DNA from: an uncultured Pelagibacteraceae bacterium
Lineage (GTDB): Bacteria > Pseudomonadota > Alphaproteobacteria > Pelagibacterales > Pelagibacteraceae
Assembly: GCA_902619595.1 (NCBI GenBank)
Contig: CACNFE010000008.1
Coordinates: forward strand, 1 to 57,652
Reading direction: 5' to 3'
DNA length: 57,652 bases
The notes under the pieces were generated by a model that worked only from the letters and a program-made list of their open reading frames with translations, was not told the DNA's origin and made no database searches. Of the stretch, positions 45,807 through 55,936 are shown in pieces; the first letter of the stretch is position 1; every line of letters starts with the position of its first letter. Made by a program: the position numbers and the translations under genes.

Positions 45807-47366
45807 GTGCTTTATTTTTCAAAATTAAGAATTTTTACTATACTAATAGCTTCATTATTTTTTCTTTTTTTCACTTTATCAAACTTTACTAAATTAGACG
45901 ATAGTTTCTTTAACAAAAAAATAAATTTGGGTCTTGATCTTCAAGGAGGTTCTTATCTCTTATTAGAAATAGATAATAAACCAGTTATTACAAAAGAGCT
46001 TCAAAATAAAATAACTTTTTTAAAAACATATTTTAAAGATAAAAATATAAATATTTTTAATCTTAAAATTTATAATCAAAATTCTATAAGATTTGAAACC
46101 GATGAAACAAATGTTGAATTAATTAAGGATATTTTCGTAAATAAAGAAGAGCCAGTAAATCCTTTTTACGAAAAATATAAATCACATCAATTTGATTTGG
46201 AAAATCAAAATAATATTTTTACAATAACATTATCAAAATATGGAATTATAGAACTCAAAAACTCTTCTTTAGACCAAGCTATTGAAATAGTCAGAAGAAG
46301 AATTGATGAAGTTGGTACAAATGAACCAAATATTTTAAAAAGAGGCAATGATAGGATTCTTGTTGAGTTGCCTGGACTCGATGATCCAATGCGTATTAAA
46401 AATCTTCTTGGTAAAACAGCAAACCTAACCTTTAGGTTTGTTTCAAAATCTACAGAAGCAGAATTTGGTACAGATTTAATGGAATTTGAAGATGGATCTG
46501 AGTCTCCGGTATATATAAATAAAAGAATTATTTTAAGTGGTGAAAATTTGCTTGATGCCCAACCAAGAGTCGACTCTCAGACTAATGAAACTGTTGTAAC
46601 ATTCAGCTTAGATAGGGTGGGTGCAAAAAGATTTGGTAAAGCTACAATTTCAGGCGTTGGAAAAAGATTTGCTATAATTTTAGATGATAAAATAATAAGT
46701 GCTCCAGTAATCCAAGAGGCTATTGTTGATGGCTCTGGACAAATAACTGGCGGTTTTACTTTTCAATCAGCAACTGATCTTGCCTTATTACTAAGATCTG
46801 GTGCATTACCAGCTCCTATGAATATAATTGAGGAGAGAACTGTTGGACCTGGTCTAGGAAAGGATTCTATCAAGGCTGGGGTTTTAGCTTTAATTATAGG
46901 TTTCTCATTAGTAATAGCTTTTATGATATTTAAATATAAGATTTTTGGATTGATTGCTAATACTGCACTAATTTTCAATTTATTTTTTTTGGTCGGTATA
47001 CTCACATTATTTGAGGCTACTTTAACTCTTCCAGGTATTGCGGGTATTATTTTAACAGTGGGTATGGCTGTTGATGCTAATGTCTTAATTTTTGAGAGGA
47101 TAAAAGAGGAAAAAGTACATGAAAAAAATCAACTTATTGCATTTGACTCAGGCTATACAAAATCTAGAACAGCTATTTTAGATGCTAACATAACAACATT
47201 TATTGCTGCAATAATACTATTTTTTCTCGGCTCAGGACCAATAAAAGGTTTTTCTATAACTTTAGGAGTTGGAATTCTAACAACCTTATTCTCTGTTTAT
47301 TTCATAGCAAGATTATTAACATCACTTTACATAGTTCGAAATAAAGATAAAGAAATAAAAATATAA
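45807..47366 (+). CDS. secD: Protein translocase subunit SecD
   Basis: RND-fold membrane protein that uses the proton gradient to pull proteins through SecYEG; 519 residues. Seen: GLDLQGGSYLLLEID at the N-terminus, the P1 periplasmic domain with IDEVGTNEPN and GNDRILVELPG, then the transmembrane part with GMAVDANVLIFERIKEE and FFLGSGPIKGFSITLGVGI. Starts at GTG 45807 without a strong ribosome site, 17 bases after yajC. Confidence 0.95.
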   Translation: MLYFSKLRIFTILIASLFFLFFTLSNFTKLDDSFFNKKINLGLDLQGGSYLLLEIDNKPVITKELQNKITFLKTYFKDKNINIFNLKIYNQNSIRFETDETNVELIKDIFVNKEEPVNPFYEKYKSHQFDLENQNNIFTITLSKYGIIELKNSSLDQAIEIVRRRIDEVGTNEPNILKRGNDRILVELPGLDDPMRIKNLLGKTANLTFRFVSKSTEAEFGTDLMEFEDGSESPVYINKRIILSGENLLDAQPRVDSQTNETVVTFSLDRVGAKRFGKATISGVGKRFAIILDDKIISAPVIQEAIVDGSGQITGGFTFQSATDLALLLRSGALPAPMNIIEERTVGPGLGKDSIKAGVLALIIGFSLVIAFMIFKYKIFGLIANTALIFNLFFLVGILTLFEATLTLPGIAGIILTVGMAVDANVLIFERIKEEKVHEKNQLIAFDSGYTKSRTAILDANITTFIAAIILFFLGSGPIKGFSITLGVGILTTLFSVYFIARLLTSLYIVRNKDKEIKI

Positions 47367-47369
47367 TTT

Positions 47370-48260
47370 ATGAAAAATATTCAATTTAATAAATATTATA
47401 AATTATTTACACTTATCTCTAGTGGACTGGCTATTATTTCAATTTTATTACTTATATTTAAAGGGCTAAATTTTGGTATAGACTTTAAAGGAGGAACTTT
47501 AATTGAACTCAGAGCTATTGATAAACAAATTAATATTTCAAGTTTAAGAAGTTCTTTTTCAAAAATGAATTTAGGAGATGTAGCAATAAAAAATTTTGGT
47601 GAGGATTATGATTTCTTAATTAAATTTGAAAAAAAAGGTCCTGAGAAAGATTTAATTCAAAATATTAAAAAGGATTTAAATGCATCAATTGGATCAGGAT
47701 ACGAAATTAGGCGAGTGGAAAATGTAGGTCCAAAAGTAAGCGCAGAATTATTAAAAGGTGGCTTAATAGCAATAGCTGTATCGCTTGGAGCAATGTTATT
47801 TTACATTTGGATACGTTTTGAATGGCAATTCAGTATTGGTGCAATCCTAGCTTTATTTCATGACGTTCTTATAACTATGGGTATATTCTCTTTAATAGGT
47901 CTAGAGGTAAACCTTTCTATTGTTGCTGCAATTTTAACTATAGTTGGATACTCAATGAACGATACAGTTGTAATTTTCGATAGGGTTAGAGAAAATTTGA
48001 AAAAGCATATTGATTTAAAAATTTTTGATTTAACAAATCTTTCTATCAATGAAACTTTATCTAGAACTATAATTACATCAGTAACAACGCTATTGGCATT
48101 ACTATCAATATTTTTATTTGGAGGTGAGATTTTAAAAGGATTTTCTTTTGCTATGATACTAGGTGTTATTCTTGGTACTTATTCGTCAATTTTTATAGCG
48201 AATCCAATATTAGTAAACTTAAAAGTTAACTATAAAACTATTGTTAAAGAAGAGAATTAA
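47370..48260 (+). CDS. secF: Protein translocase subunit SecF
   Basis: Partner of SecD, 296 residues. Seen: GIDFKGGTLIELRA, the first periplasmic domain, VGPKVSAELLKGG, YIWIRFEWQFSIGAI, and GYSMNDTVVIFDRVRENL in the membrane part. Starts three bases after secD; the stop overlaps the convergent PuuD-like gene by four bases. Confidence 0.95.
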   Translation: MKNIQFNKYYKLFTLISSGLAIISILLLIFKGLNFGIDFKGGTLIELRAIDKQINISSLRSSFSKMNLGDVAIKNFGEDYDFLIKFEKKGPEKDLIQNIKKDLNASIGSGYEIRRVENVGPKVSAELLKGGLIAIAVSLGAMLFYIWIRFEWQFSIGAILALFHDVLITMGIFSLIGLEVNLSIVAAILTIVGYSMNDTVVIFDRVRENLKKHIDLKIFDLTNLSINETLSRTIITSVTTLLALLSIFLFGGEILKGFSFAMILGVILGTYSSIFIANPILVNLKVNYKTIVKEEN

Positions 48261-48859
48261 TATAGGTTTTGAGCAGCCACCATTGATAATAACATTGGCA
48301 AGGAAAGTATCGTATTAGTCCTTGAAAATAGCATAGCTGTTTTTGCAGATTTTGCTTTCGTTTCAGGATCACTCTCCACAATACCAAGAGCTCTTTTTTG
48401 GTTAGGCCAAATTACGAACCAAACGTTGTAAGCCATTATCAAACCAAGCCACATACCTATTCCAATAGCAGTATTTTTGCCGCCACCAGATCCTATGCCT
48501 AATATTAATGCATCATGCACATAACCATTAAGCCATGCGAGTATAAGACCGGATACGATAGTAGCAAAAGCAGCCCATCTAAAATAAAAAAGTGCAGCAG
48601 GAGCTATTACTTTACCTATTGCTGGTTTTTGGTCATCTGGAATGTTTGGCATGTTGGGAATTTGAACAAAATTAAAGTACCACAATAATCCAATCCACAT
48701 TATTGCTACTACTACGTGGATATATCTTAATAACCAACTCCAAAAAATCCTATCAAAATCAAAACCCTCGTTATTAAAAAAAAGTCCTAAAAAAAGTAAA
48801 ATTGATATTGCTATTGAAGTGTGAATTGTTTTTGGTAACGATGATAAAATTTTATTCAT
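48257..48859 (-). CDS. PuuD-like membrane protein without cytochrome domain
   Basis: Membrane protein of the urate-oxidase N-terminal (PuuD) family, 200 residues, with about five spans. Seen: LLRYIHVVVAIMWIGLLWYFNFVQ, AALFYFRWAAFATIVSG, GMWLGLIMAYNVWFVIWPNQK (in parts) and SRTNTILSLPMLLSMV. Full-length PuuD proteins carry a C-terminal cytochrome c domain; here the protein ends after the membrane part and there is no CxxCH. Histidine at HVVVAIMW may bind haem. No other purine-degradation gene is in the window, so urate oxidation is unproven. Confidence 0.8.
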   Translation of the reverse strand: MNKILSSLPKTIHTSIAISILLFLGLFFNNEGFDFDRIFWSWLLRYIHVVVAIMWIGLLWYFNFVQIPNMPNIPDDQKPAIGKVIAPAALFYFRWAAFATIVSGLILAWLNGYVHDALILGIGSGGGKNTAIGIGMWLGLIMAYNVWFVIWPNQKRALGIVESDPETKAKSAKTAMLFSRTNTILSLPMLLSMVAAQNLY

Positions 48860-48889
48860 AAAGCTATAATAATATATTTTTATTTGTCT

Positions 48890-51766
48890 TTAGGCAATTT
48901 TTTTGATTTTATTTTCAAGCATTTCCTTTAAAAATTGACCAGTATAACTAGCTTTAATTTTAATTATTTCCTCAGGTTTTCCCTCTGCGATAATATTTCC
49001 ACCTTTAACACCCCCATCTGGGCCCATATCAATAATGTGGTCAGCGGTCTTAATTACATCTAGGTTATGTTCAATAACCACAACAGTATTTCCTGTAGCA
49101 ACAAAAGTATGCAATATTTCTAAAAGTTTTTTGATATCATGTTGATGAAGTCCTGTTGTAGGTTCATCCAATATATAGATAGTTCTTCCTGTAGATCTTC
49201 TGGAAAGTTCTTTAGCTAATTTGATCCTTTGTGCTTCTCCACCAGATAAGGTTGTAGCTTGTTGGCCAATTTTTATATATCCCAATCCAACTTTTTTCAA
49301 AGTTAAAAGTTTTGATCTTATATTTGGAATATTTTCAAAGTACTCACATCCTTCATCAACTGTCATATTAAGAACATCTGCTATACTTTTATCTTTAAAT
49401 TTTATTTCTAGAGTTTCCCTGTTGTAACGACTTCCTTTGCATTCATCACAAGTTATATATACGTCAGGTAAAAAATGCATTTCATATGTTATAACTCCAT
49501 CTCCTTCGCATGCTTCACATCTTCCGCCTCTAACGTTAAAAGAAAATCTTCCTGGTTTATAACCTCTGCTTTTAGACTCTGGTAAACTTGTGAACCAATC
49601 TCTTATAGGACCAAATGCTCCTGTGTATGTTGCGGGATTTGATCTTGGAGTTCTTCCAATTGGGGATTGATCAATATTTATTATTTTATCTACCAACTCT
49701 ATCCCTTTAAAAGTTTTAAAAGGCATTGGTATCTTTCTAGATTTGTTATTATTTAAACTTAAGTTTAAGGCATTATAAAGTGTTTGTAAGATTAAAGTTG
49801 ATTTTCCACTACCAGATACACCTGTAACACAAGTAAAACATCCAAATGGAATTTTTAAATTTACATTTTTTAAATTATTACCTGTAGCTCCACCTAATTG
49901 TAAAAATCTTCCATTTTTTGCTAACTTTCTATTTTTTGGTATTGGAATATACTTTTTATTTGAAAGGTATTTGCCGGTTATACTAGTTTCATTTTTAGTA
50001 ATATCAGAAAATGAACCTTGCGCTATTACTTCACCACCTCTATTTCCTGCCTCTGGTCCCAAGTCTATAATGTGATCAGCATTTTCCATTGTCTCTGTAT
50101 CATGTTCAACCACGATTACAGTATTACCTAAATCTCTTAATCTTTTTAAAGCGTTTATTAATTTAACATTATCTTTTTGGTGTAAGCCAATAGACGGTTC
50201 ATCTAAAACATATAAGACACCTGTTAAACCTGATCCTATTTGTGAGGCTAATCTAATTCTTTGTGCTTCACCACCTGACAAAGTTCCAGACTCTCTTGAT
50301 AGGGTTAGATAGTCAAGACCAACGTTTAATAAAAAATTTAATCTTTCATTGATTTCTTTTAGTATATGTTCTGCAATTTTCAGATCTCTTTTGCTCAAAT
50401 TATTTTCTAGATCTTTAAACCAAATTTGGGCCTCTGTTATTGATTTTTCAGTAACCTGACTTATATGAAGACTATCAATTCTTACACATAAGGCTTCCTC
50501 TTTTAGTCTATATCCTTTACATACTTCACACTTTGTATCAGATTGATATTGTGATATCTCCTCTCTTTTCCAATCACTATCGGTTTCCAAATATCTACGT
50601 TCAAGATTATTAATCACACCCTCAAATGTTTTTTTATGTGAATATTTCTCATATCCATCATCATAGCTAAATTTTATTTCCTCTTCATCAGATCCATACA
50701 AAATTATATCCTTTATTTTTTTGGGAAGTTTTTCCCATTTATCATTAAGAGAAAAATCATAATGTTTTGCTAAAGATGATAATGTTTGTGCATAATATAA
50801 GCTTGAAGATTTAGCCCATGGTTCTATAGCACCATCAGCTATGGTTTTTTTTACATTAGGCACAACTAGATTTGGATCCACATTTAATTTAATACCTATA
50901 CCTTCACACTCTTCACAAGCACCATAAGGACTGTTGAAAGAAAATAATCTTGGTTCAATCTCTTCAATAGTAAAACCACTTTCAGGGCATGCAAATTTTG
51001 ATGAAAATATTATCTTCTCAGTTTTTCTATATTTTGCAGGCAATGTTTCGTTTTCATGTTCAATAAAAACTAAACCATTTGAAAGATTTAAAGCTGTTTC
51101 AAGTGACTCGGCTAATCTATTACCTAAATCACTATTCAAAACTATACGATCAACCAAAACGTAAATATCGTGTTTTACTTTTTTATTTAATTCAGGAACT
51201 TTATCAATTTCGTAAAGCTGACCATCAACTTTAATCTTTCTAAAACCACGTCTTTTAAAACCCTGTATATCTTTTTTGTATTCACCCTTACGACCTCTTA
51301 CTACTGGTGCAAAAACATAAATAGTTGATTTTTTTGGTATCTCTTTAATTTTATCAACCATTTGAGTAATAGTTTGTGATTCAATTTTTTTTCCAGTAAA
51401 GGGTGAGTAGGGTATACCAACTCGTGCATAGAGTACTCTCATATAGTCATAAATTTCTGTAACTGTGGCAACAGTAGATCTAGGATTTTTGGAAGTATTC
51501 TTTTGCTCAATTGAAATTGCTGGACTTAGTCCTTCAATCAAATCAACATTTGGTTTTTTCATCTTGTCTAAAAATTGACGTGCGTAAGCTGATAGACTTT
51601 CCACATATCTTCTTTGACCTTCAGCATAGATTGTGTCAAAGGCTAATGAGGATTTACCTGACCCAGAAAGTCCTGTAATTACCACAAATTTTTCTTTAGG
51701 AATGGTCAAAGATACATTTTTTAAATTATGTTCTTTTGCCCCTTTAATAACTATGTTTTTGAGCAT
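48890..51766 (-). CDS. uvrA: Excinuclease ABC subunit A
   Basis: DNA-damage recognition ATPase of nucleotide excision repair, 958 residues with two ABC modules. First Walker [10 protein letters not shown] (about 32-40), second GVSGSGKST; signatures [12 protein letters not shown] (twice, the second as [12 protein letters not shown]). The second zinc site CEACEGDG ... CDECKG is intact. In the first, Cys260 is followed by PES, so one of four cysteines is Ser263, a change I recall from other alphaproteobacteria. Divergent from ssb with a striking palindrome between. Confidence 0.97.
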   Translation of the reverse strand: MLKNIVIKGAKEHNLKNVSLTIPKEKFVVITGLSGSGKSSLAFDTIYAEGQRRYVESLSAYARQFLDKMKKPNVDLIEGLSPAISIEQKNTSKNPRSTVATVTEIYDYMRVLYARVGIPYSPFTGKKIESQTITQMVDKIKEIPKKSTIYVFAPVVRGRKGEYKKDIQGFKRRGFRKIKVDGQLYEIDKVPELNKKVKHDIYVLVDRIVLNSDLGNRLAESLETALNLSNGLVFIEHENETLPAKYRKTEKIIFSSKFACPESGFTIEEIEPRLFSFNSPYGACEECEGIGIKLNVDPNLVVPNVKKTIADGAIEPWAKSSSLYYAQTLSSLAKHYDFSLNDKWEKLPKKIKDIILYGSDEEEIKFSYDDGYEKYSHKKTFEGVINNLERRYLETDSDWKREEISQYQSDTKCEVCKGYRLKEEALCVRIDSLHISQVTEKSITEAQIWFKDLENNLSKRDLKIAEHILKEINERLNFLLNVGLDYLTLSRESGTLSGGEAQRIRLASQIGSGLTGVLYVLDEPSIGLHQKDNVKLINALKRLRDLGNTVIVVEHDTETMENADHIIDLGPEAGNRGGEVIAQGSFSDITKNETSITGKYLSNKKYIPIPKNRKLAKNGRFLQLGGATGNNLKNVNLKIPFGCFTCVTGVSGSGKSTLILQTLYNALNLSLNNNKSRKIPMPFKTFKGIELVDKIINIDQSPIGRTPRSNPATYTGAFGPIRDWFTSLPESKSRGYKPGRFSFNVRGGRCEACEGDGVITYEMHFLPDVYITCDECKGSRYNRETLEIKFKDKSIADVLNMTVDEGCEYFENIPNIRSKLLTLKKVGLGYIKIGQQATTLSGGEAQRIKLAKELSRRSTGRTIYILDEPTTGLHQHDIKKLLEILHTFVATGNTVVVIEHNLDVIKTADHIIDMGPDGGVKGGNIIAEGKPEEIIKIKASYTGQFLKEMLENKIKKIA

Positions 51767-51812
51767 AATTTTTGTTGCTTTAAATAAATAAAATTAATAT
51801 TCAAGTTGTTTT

Positions 51813-51843
51813 ATGATATAAATATTAATTATATTTATATCAT
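51813..51843. promoter_or_regulatory. 31-bp perfect palindrome in the uvrA-ssb spacer
   Basis: ATGATATAAATAT (51813-51825) and ATATTTATATCAT (51831-51843) are exact reverse complements around a 5-base centre TAATT. It ends 12 bases before the ssb ATG and lies 47 bases upstream of uvrA. It could be a shared operator, or fold as a hairpin in the ssb leader. No LexA-type GTTC-N7-GTTC is present in the spacer. Confidence 0.55.
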
Positions 51844-51855
51844 CTTTAAAATATT

Positions 51856-52305
51856 ATGGCTGGAAGTTTAAATAAAGTATTATTAATTGGTCGTTTAGGC
51901 GCAGATCCTGAAATAAAAGAAATGGTAAATGGGAAAAGTGTTGCTAGGCTTAGTTTAGCTACTAGTCAATCATGGAAAGATAAAAATACTGGTGAAAAAA
52001 AAGAAAAAACGGAGTGGCACCGTATAGTTGTATTTAATGAAGGTTTAGTAAATGTTGTTAAGCAGTATCTAAAAAAGGGTGCTCAAATTTATGTAGAGGG
52101 CCAGATTTCAACTAGAAAATGGAAAGATGAAAGTACTGGTCAGGATAAATATTCTACTGAAGTAGTTATCCAAGGATATAACTCATCACTCACAATGTTA
52201 GGTAGTGGTAATAGTTCAATATCATCAAATCAAGATAACAATCAATCAATTGAAAATACGTCTCAAGCATCTCAAAACGATTTGGATGATGAAATTCCAT
52301 TTTAG
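51856..52305 (+). CDS. ssb: Single-stranded DNA-binding protein
   Basis: Tetrameric OB-fold protein for replication and repair, 149 residues. Starts [30 protein letters not shown] and [15 protein letters not shown] are typical; the acidic tip DLDDEIPF that recruits partners is intact. The linker (about 108-140) is Ser/Asn/Gln rich. Followed by gyrA after 5 bases. Confidence 0.96.
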   Translation: MAGSLNKVLLIGRLGADPEIKEMVNGKSVARLSLATSQSWKDKNTGEKKEKTEWHRIVVFNEGLVNVVKQYLKKGAQIYVEGQISTRKWKDESTGQDKYSTEVVIQGYNSSLTMLGSGNSSISSNQDNNQSIENTSQASQNDLDDEIPF

Positions 52306-52310
52306 TTTTT

Positions 52311-54890
52311 ATGCCAGAAATTGAAAAAATTAAAAACAATAATATAAAACCCATAGCTATGTATGATGAGATGAGCTCATCTTATCTATCATATGCAATG
52401 AGTGTAATTGTAAGTCGAGCTCTTCCTGATGTTAGGGACGGTCTCAAACCTGTTCATAGAAGAATTATATATGCTATGCATAAAGGAGGTTTCGATTGGT
52501 CAAAACAATTTAGAAAATCAGCAAGAATTGTTGGTGATGTAATAGGTAAATATCATCCTCATGGTGATCAAGCTGTTTACGATGCTTTGGTAAGAATGGT
52601 ACAAGAATTTTCAATGAGCCTTCCTCTTATAGATGGTCAGGGAAATTTTGGATCTATTGATGGAGACCCTCCAGCAGCTATGAGATATACAGAGACAAAA
52701 CTTGCAAAAATTTCACAGTTTTTAATCGACGATATTGATAAAGAAACTGTAAATTTTAAGAGCAACTACGATGAAACCGAAAAAGAGCCTGTTGTTTTGC
52801 CTGCGCAATATCCAAATTTATTAGTAAATGGTGCTGGTGGTATAGCTGTTGGTATGGCAACAAGTATTCCTCCTCACAATCTTGGAGAAGTGATAGATGG
52901 TACTTTAGCTTTCATTAATAACAGAGATATAAAAATAAACGAATTAATGAAACATATTCCTGGGCCAGATTTTCCAACTGGTGGAACAATAATAGGAAAA
53001 AATATAATTAAAGAAGGTTATAAAAATGGAAGAGGCTCATTTAAAATTAGGGGAGAAATTAAAATAGAGCAAAGAACTAATGGAAAAGAAAGAATTGTTA
53101 TAACATCAATACCTTATCAGGTTAACAAATCATCACTCAATGAAAGAATTGTAGAACTTGTCAGAGAAAAAAAGATTGAGGGTATTAGCGATATTCGTGA
53201 CGAGTCAAATAGAGAAGGTGTTAGAGTTGCAATTGACTTAAGAAGAGGTGTTGAGCCAGAAACTGTTAAAAGACAATTGTATAAGTATACTTCAATAGAA
53301 AGCTCGTTTGGATTTAACACTCTAGCTATTGTAGATCAAAAACCCAAAACATGTAACCTTAAAGATTTTATAGATCATTTTTTAAAATTTAGAGAAGATG
53401 TCGTAATTAAAAAAACAAAATATGATTTAAAAAAAGCAGAAGATAGAGCACATGTTTTAATTGGGTTATCAGTTTCAGTCGAAAATTTAGATAAAGTTAT
53501 AAAAGTAATCAGATCATCAAAAACACCTGATGATGCAAAAAAAGAATTATCGAAAATAAAATGGAAAATTAATAAATCAATGAAATTTATAAAAATGATT
53601 GAAGGAAAAAACTCAAAAAGTTCATATAGTCTTACTGATATACAAATCAATTCTATATTAGAATTAAGATTACAAAAACTTACGGCTTTAGGTATCAATG
53701 AGATAGAAGTAGAAATAAAAAAACTTTCAGATCTTATAGCTCAATTTAAAAAAATAATTAACTCAAAAAAAGAATTAATGAATGTAATAAGTAGTGAGCT
53801 TAAGGCTATTAAAGAAAAATTTTCAGTTCCAAGAAGAACTAAAATTATAGATGCTGTCTTGAATTATGATATTGAAGAAACAATTCAGAAAGAATCTGTT
53901 TTGATAACAGTGACTTTACAAGGCTACATAAAAAGAGGATCATTAAGTGCGGTTAAACAACAAAAAAGAGGCGGGAAGGGAAAAGCAGGTATAAAAACAC
54001 GACAAGAAGATTCTGTTGTACAAACCCTATCTGTAAATACACACACATCAGTTTTATTTTTCTCTACTGAAGGTCTAGTATACAAAATCAAAGCATGGAA
54101 AATACCTGAGGGCACATCTGCATCAAAAGGCAAATCATTGTTTAATATATTACCTCTTAAAAACCACCAATCTATAAGTTCAATTATGCCTTTTCCTGAA
54201 GAAAAAGAAAAAATAGGTGATATGCATATAGTTTTTGCAACAAGTAAGGGCAAAATAAGAAAAAATAGTTTGGATGATTTTTCATCTATAAATGCCTCTG
54301 GTAAAATTGCTTTGAAATTGGATAATAATGACAGAATTATAGGTGTAAAAATTTGCAAAAATGATCAAGACATTATTTTGAGTACCAAGCTTGGAAAATG
54401 CATAAGATTTGAGTCAAAAAAACTTAGGGTTTTTAAAGGAAGGTCTTCAAAAGGTATTAGAGGATTGAATCTAGCTGAAAACGATGAAGTAGTTTCTTTA
54501 TCTATAATTCAACATAATGAGGAGAAAAACTCAAAAAAGAAAAGTAAAGATGAAGCTTTAGAATCTAAAGCAAAAGAAAAATTTATTTTATCCATCACAG
54601 AAAATGGTTATGGCAAAAGAACATTGGATCATGATTTTAGAGTTACAAATAGAGGAGGAAAGGGAATAATCGGTATTGTGAATTCGACACGAAATGGAAA
54701 TGTCTCCTCTTCTTTTTCTGTAAATGAAGGTGATGAAATTTTAATATCAACTAATAAAGGAAGAGTTATCAGAGTAGCGGTGAAAGAAATTAGAGTTGCT
54801 GGTAGAAATACCCAAGGTGTAAGAATAATAAAGCTAACAGGGGATGAAAAAGTAGTATCGGCAATTAAAATTGATGATAATTTAATATAA
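52311..54890 (+). CDS. gyrA: DNA gyrase subunit A
   Basis: DNA cleavage subunit of gyrase, 859 residues. Catalytic Tyr126 in AAMRYTE. The quinolone region reads [10 protein letters not shown], with Gln87 at the position of E. coli Ser83 and Asp91 at that of Asp87. The GyrA box [11 protein letters not shown] and further beta-pinwheel blades follow, so it is GyrA rather than ParC. A Lys/Glu-rich insert near 740-760 ([12 protein letters not shown]) is a local oddity. Ends on the coaD start (TAATG). Confidence 0.96.
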   Translation: MPEIEKIKNNNIKPIAMYDEMSSSYLSYAMSVIVSRALPDVRDGLKPVHRRIIYAMHKGGFDWSKQFRKSARIVGDVIGKYHPHGDQAVYDALVRMVQEFSMSLPLIDGQGNFGSIDGDPPAAMRYTETKLAKISQFLIDDIDKETVNFKSNYDETEKEPVVLPAQYPNLLVNGAGGIAVGMATSIPPHNLGEVIDGTLAFINNRDIKINELMKHIPGPDFPTGGTIIGKNIIKEGYKNGRGSFKIRGEIKIEQRTNGKERIVITSIPYQVNKSSLNERIVELVREKKIEGISDIRDESNREGVRVAIDLRRGVEPETVKRQLYKYTSIESSFGFNTLAIVDQKPKTCNLKDFIDHFLKFREDVVIKKTKYDLKKAEDRAHVLIGLSVSVENLDKVIKVIRSSKTPDDAKKELSKIKWKINKSMKFIKMIEGKNSKSSYSLTDIQINSILELRLQKLTALGINEIEVEIKKLSDLIAQFKKIINSKKELMNVISSELKAIKEKFSVPRRTKIIDAVLNYDIEETIQKESVLITVTLQGYIKRGSLSAVKQQKRGGKGKAGIKTRQEDSVVQTLSVNTHTSVLFFSTEGLVYKIKAWKIPEGTSASKGKSLFNILPLKNHQSISSIMPFPEEKEKIGDMHIVFATSKGKIRKNSLDDFSSINASGKIALKLDNNDRIIGVKICKNDQDIILSTKLGKCIRFESKKLRVFKGRSSKGIRGLNLAENDEVVSLSIIQHNEEKNSKKKSKDEALESKAKEKFILSITENGYGKRTLDHDFRVTNRGGKGIIGIVNSTRNGNVSSSFSVNEGDEILISTNKGRVIRVAVKEIRVAGRNTQGVRIIKLTGDEKVVSAIKIDDNLI

Positions 54891-55381
54891 TGAAAACTAT
54901 TTTATATCCAGGAACTTTTGATCCAATTACCTTTGGACATATTGATTTAATTAAAAAAGCCCTAAAAATTGGAGACAGATTAATAGTAGCAATTTCTGAA
55001 AATAGTAATAAAAATTACCTCTTTAACTCTGAGGAAAGAGTTTCTTTGGTCAGAAAATCTCTTTTTACTGATTTAAAAATGAGTCAAAGTAAAATTAAGA
55101 TAATTTCATTTAATTCTTTAACTACAGCTTTATGTAAAAAAATGAAAGCTAATATAATTCTAAGAGGGCTTAGAGCTGTTTCTGATTTTGAATATGAATT
55201 TCAACTTGCTGGAATGAACAGAAAATTAAATACTAACGTGGAAACTATGTTTTTAATGTCTGATTTAGAAAATCAAATTATTTCATCAAAATTTGTAAAA
55301 GAGATTATCGAATTAGGTGGACCAATAAATAAATTTACTTCAAAGAGTGTAATAAAAGCTTTAAAACAAAAGTATGAATAA
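54890..55381 (+). CDS. coaD: Phosphopantetheine adenylyltransferase
   Basis: Fourth step of coenzyme A synthesis, 163 residues. Nucleotidyl-transferase motif YPGTFDPITFGHIDLI with the (T/H)xGH site, LRGLRAVSDFEYEFQLAGMN, and the ISSKFVKEI block are all present. Overlaps gyrA by one base and the next gene by 8. Confidence 0.96.
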   Translation: MKTILYPGTFDPITFGHIDLIKKALKIGDRLIVAISENSNKNYLFNSEERVSLVRKSLFTDLKMSQSKIKIISFNSLTTALCKKMKANIILRGLRAVSDFEYEFQLAGMNRKLNTNVETMFLMSDLENQIISSKFVKEIIELGGPINKFTSKSVIKALKQKYE

Positions 55382-55928
55382 ATTTTATATTTTAATCTTT
55401 TTTTTCTTATTAATAACAAACATAACCCAATCAAAGGAGAATATTATGATACTTAAATTAAAAGATGGAGATGTTGAAATTCAATTATTTCCTGATGTAG
55501 CACCAAAACATGTTGAAAGAATACAAAAATTAGCAAATGATGGACTTTATGATAACGTTGTCTTTCACAGAGTTATTGATGGTTTTATGGCACAGACAGG
55601 TGATGTAAAGTTTGGAAATTCCTCAAGTAAAGATTTTGATTTGAGTAGAGCAGGTATGGGTGGTTCAGATTTACCTGATCTAAAAGCTGAATTTAATAAT
55701 ATGCCTCATGTAAAAGGTACAGTTTCGATGGCAAGGTCATCAAATCCAGATAGTGCAAATAGTCAATTTTTTATTTGTTTCGAAGAAGCATCTCATTTGG
55801 ATAGAAGTTATACTGTATTTGGTAAAGTCATCAAAGGTATGGAATTTGTCGAAAAAATTAAAAGAGGTGATGGACCTAACGGGTCTGTTAGTGATCCAGA
55901 CAAAATATTAAGTTTTAAATCTAAATAG
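55374..55928 (+). CDS. Cyclophilin-type peptidyl-prolyl isomerase with signal peptide
   Basis: Folding catalyst, 184 residues from ATG 55374. N-terminal MNKFYILIFFFLLITNITQS looks like a signal peptide, so this form goes to the periplasm. The cyclophilin domain (about 25-180) has VFHRVIDGFMAQTGD and SMARSSNPDSANSQFFICF, with catalytic Arg. A second in-frame ATG at 55446 (residue 25) has a much better ribosome site and would make a cytoplasmic form. Related bacteria keep two adjacent isomerase genes here. Confidence 0.92.
   Translation: MNKFYILIFFFLLITNITQSKENIMILKLKDGDVEIQLFPDVAPKHVERIQKLANDGLYDNVVFHRVIDGFMAQTGDVKFGNSSSKDFDLSRAGMGGSDLPDLKAEFNNMPHVKGTVSMARSSNPDSANSQFFICFEEASHLDRSYTVFGKVIKGMEFVEKIKRGDGPNGSVSDPDKILSFKSK
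55434..55448 (+). promoter_or_regulatory. Internal Shine-Dalgarno and ATG after the isomerase signal peptide
   Basis: AAGGAG at 55434-55439, six bases, then ATG at 55446-55448, in frame with the upstream start at 55374. This is one of the best ribosome sites in the window and falls exactly at the beginning of the cyclophilin fold, behind the signal peptide. It would give a 160-residue protein without export signal. Confidence 0.65.
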
Positions 55929-55936
55929 TATGTTGA

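Noticed and set aside
51767-51855. LexA box between uvrA and ssb
   Set aside because: No GTTC-N7-GTTC or GAAC-N7-GTTC found; only the AT-rich palindrome.
53924-54358. 144-residue minus-strand frame inside gyrA
   Set aside because: Antisense of the GyrA C-terminal domain, no start signal.
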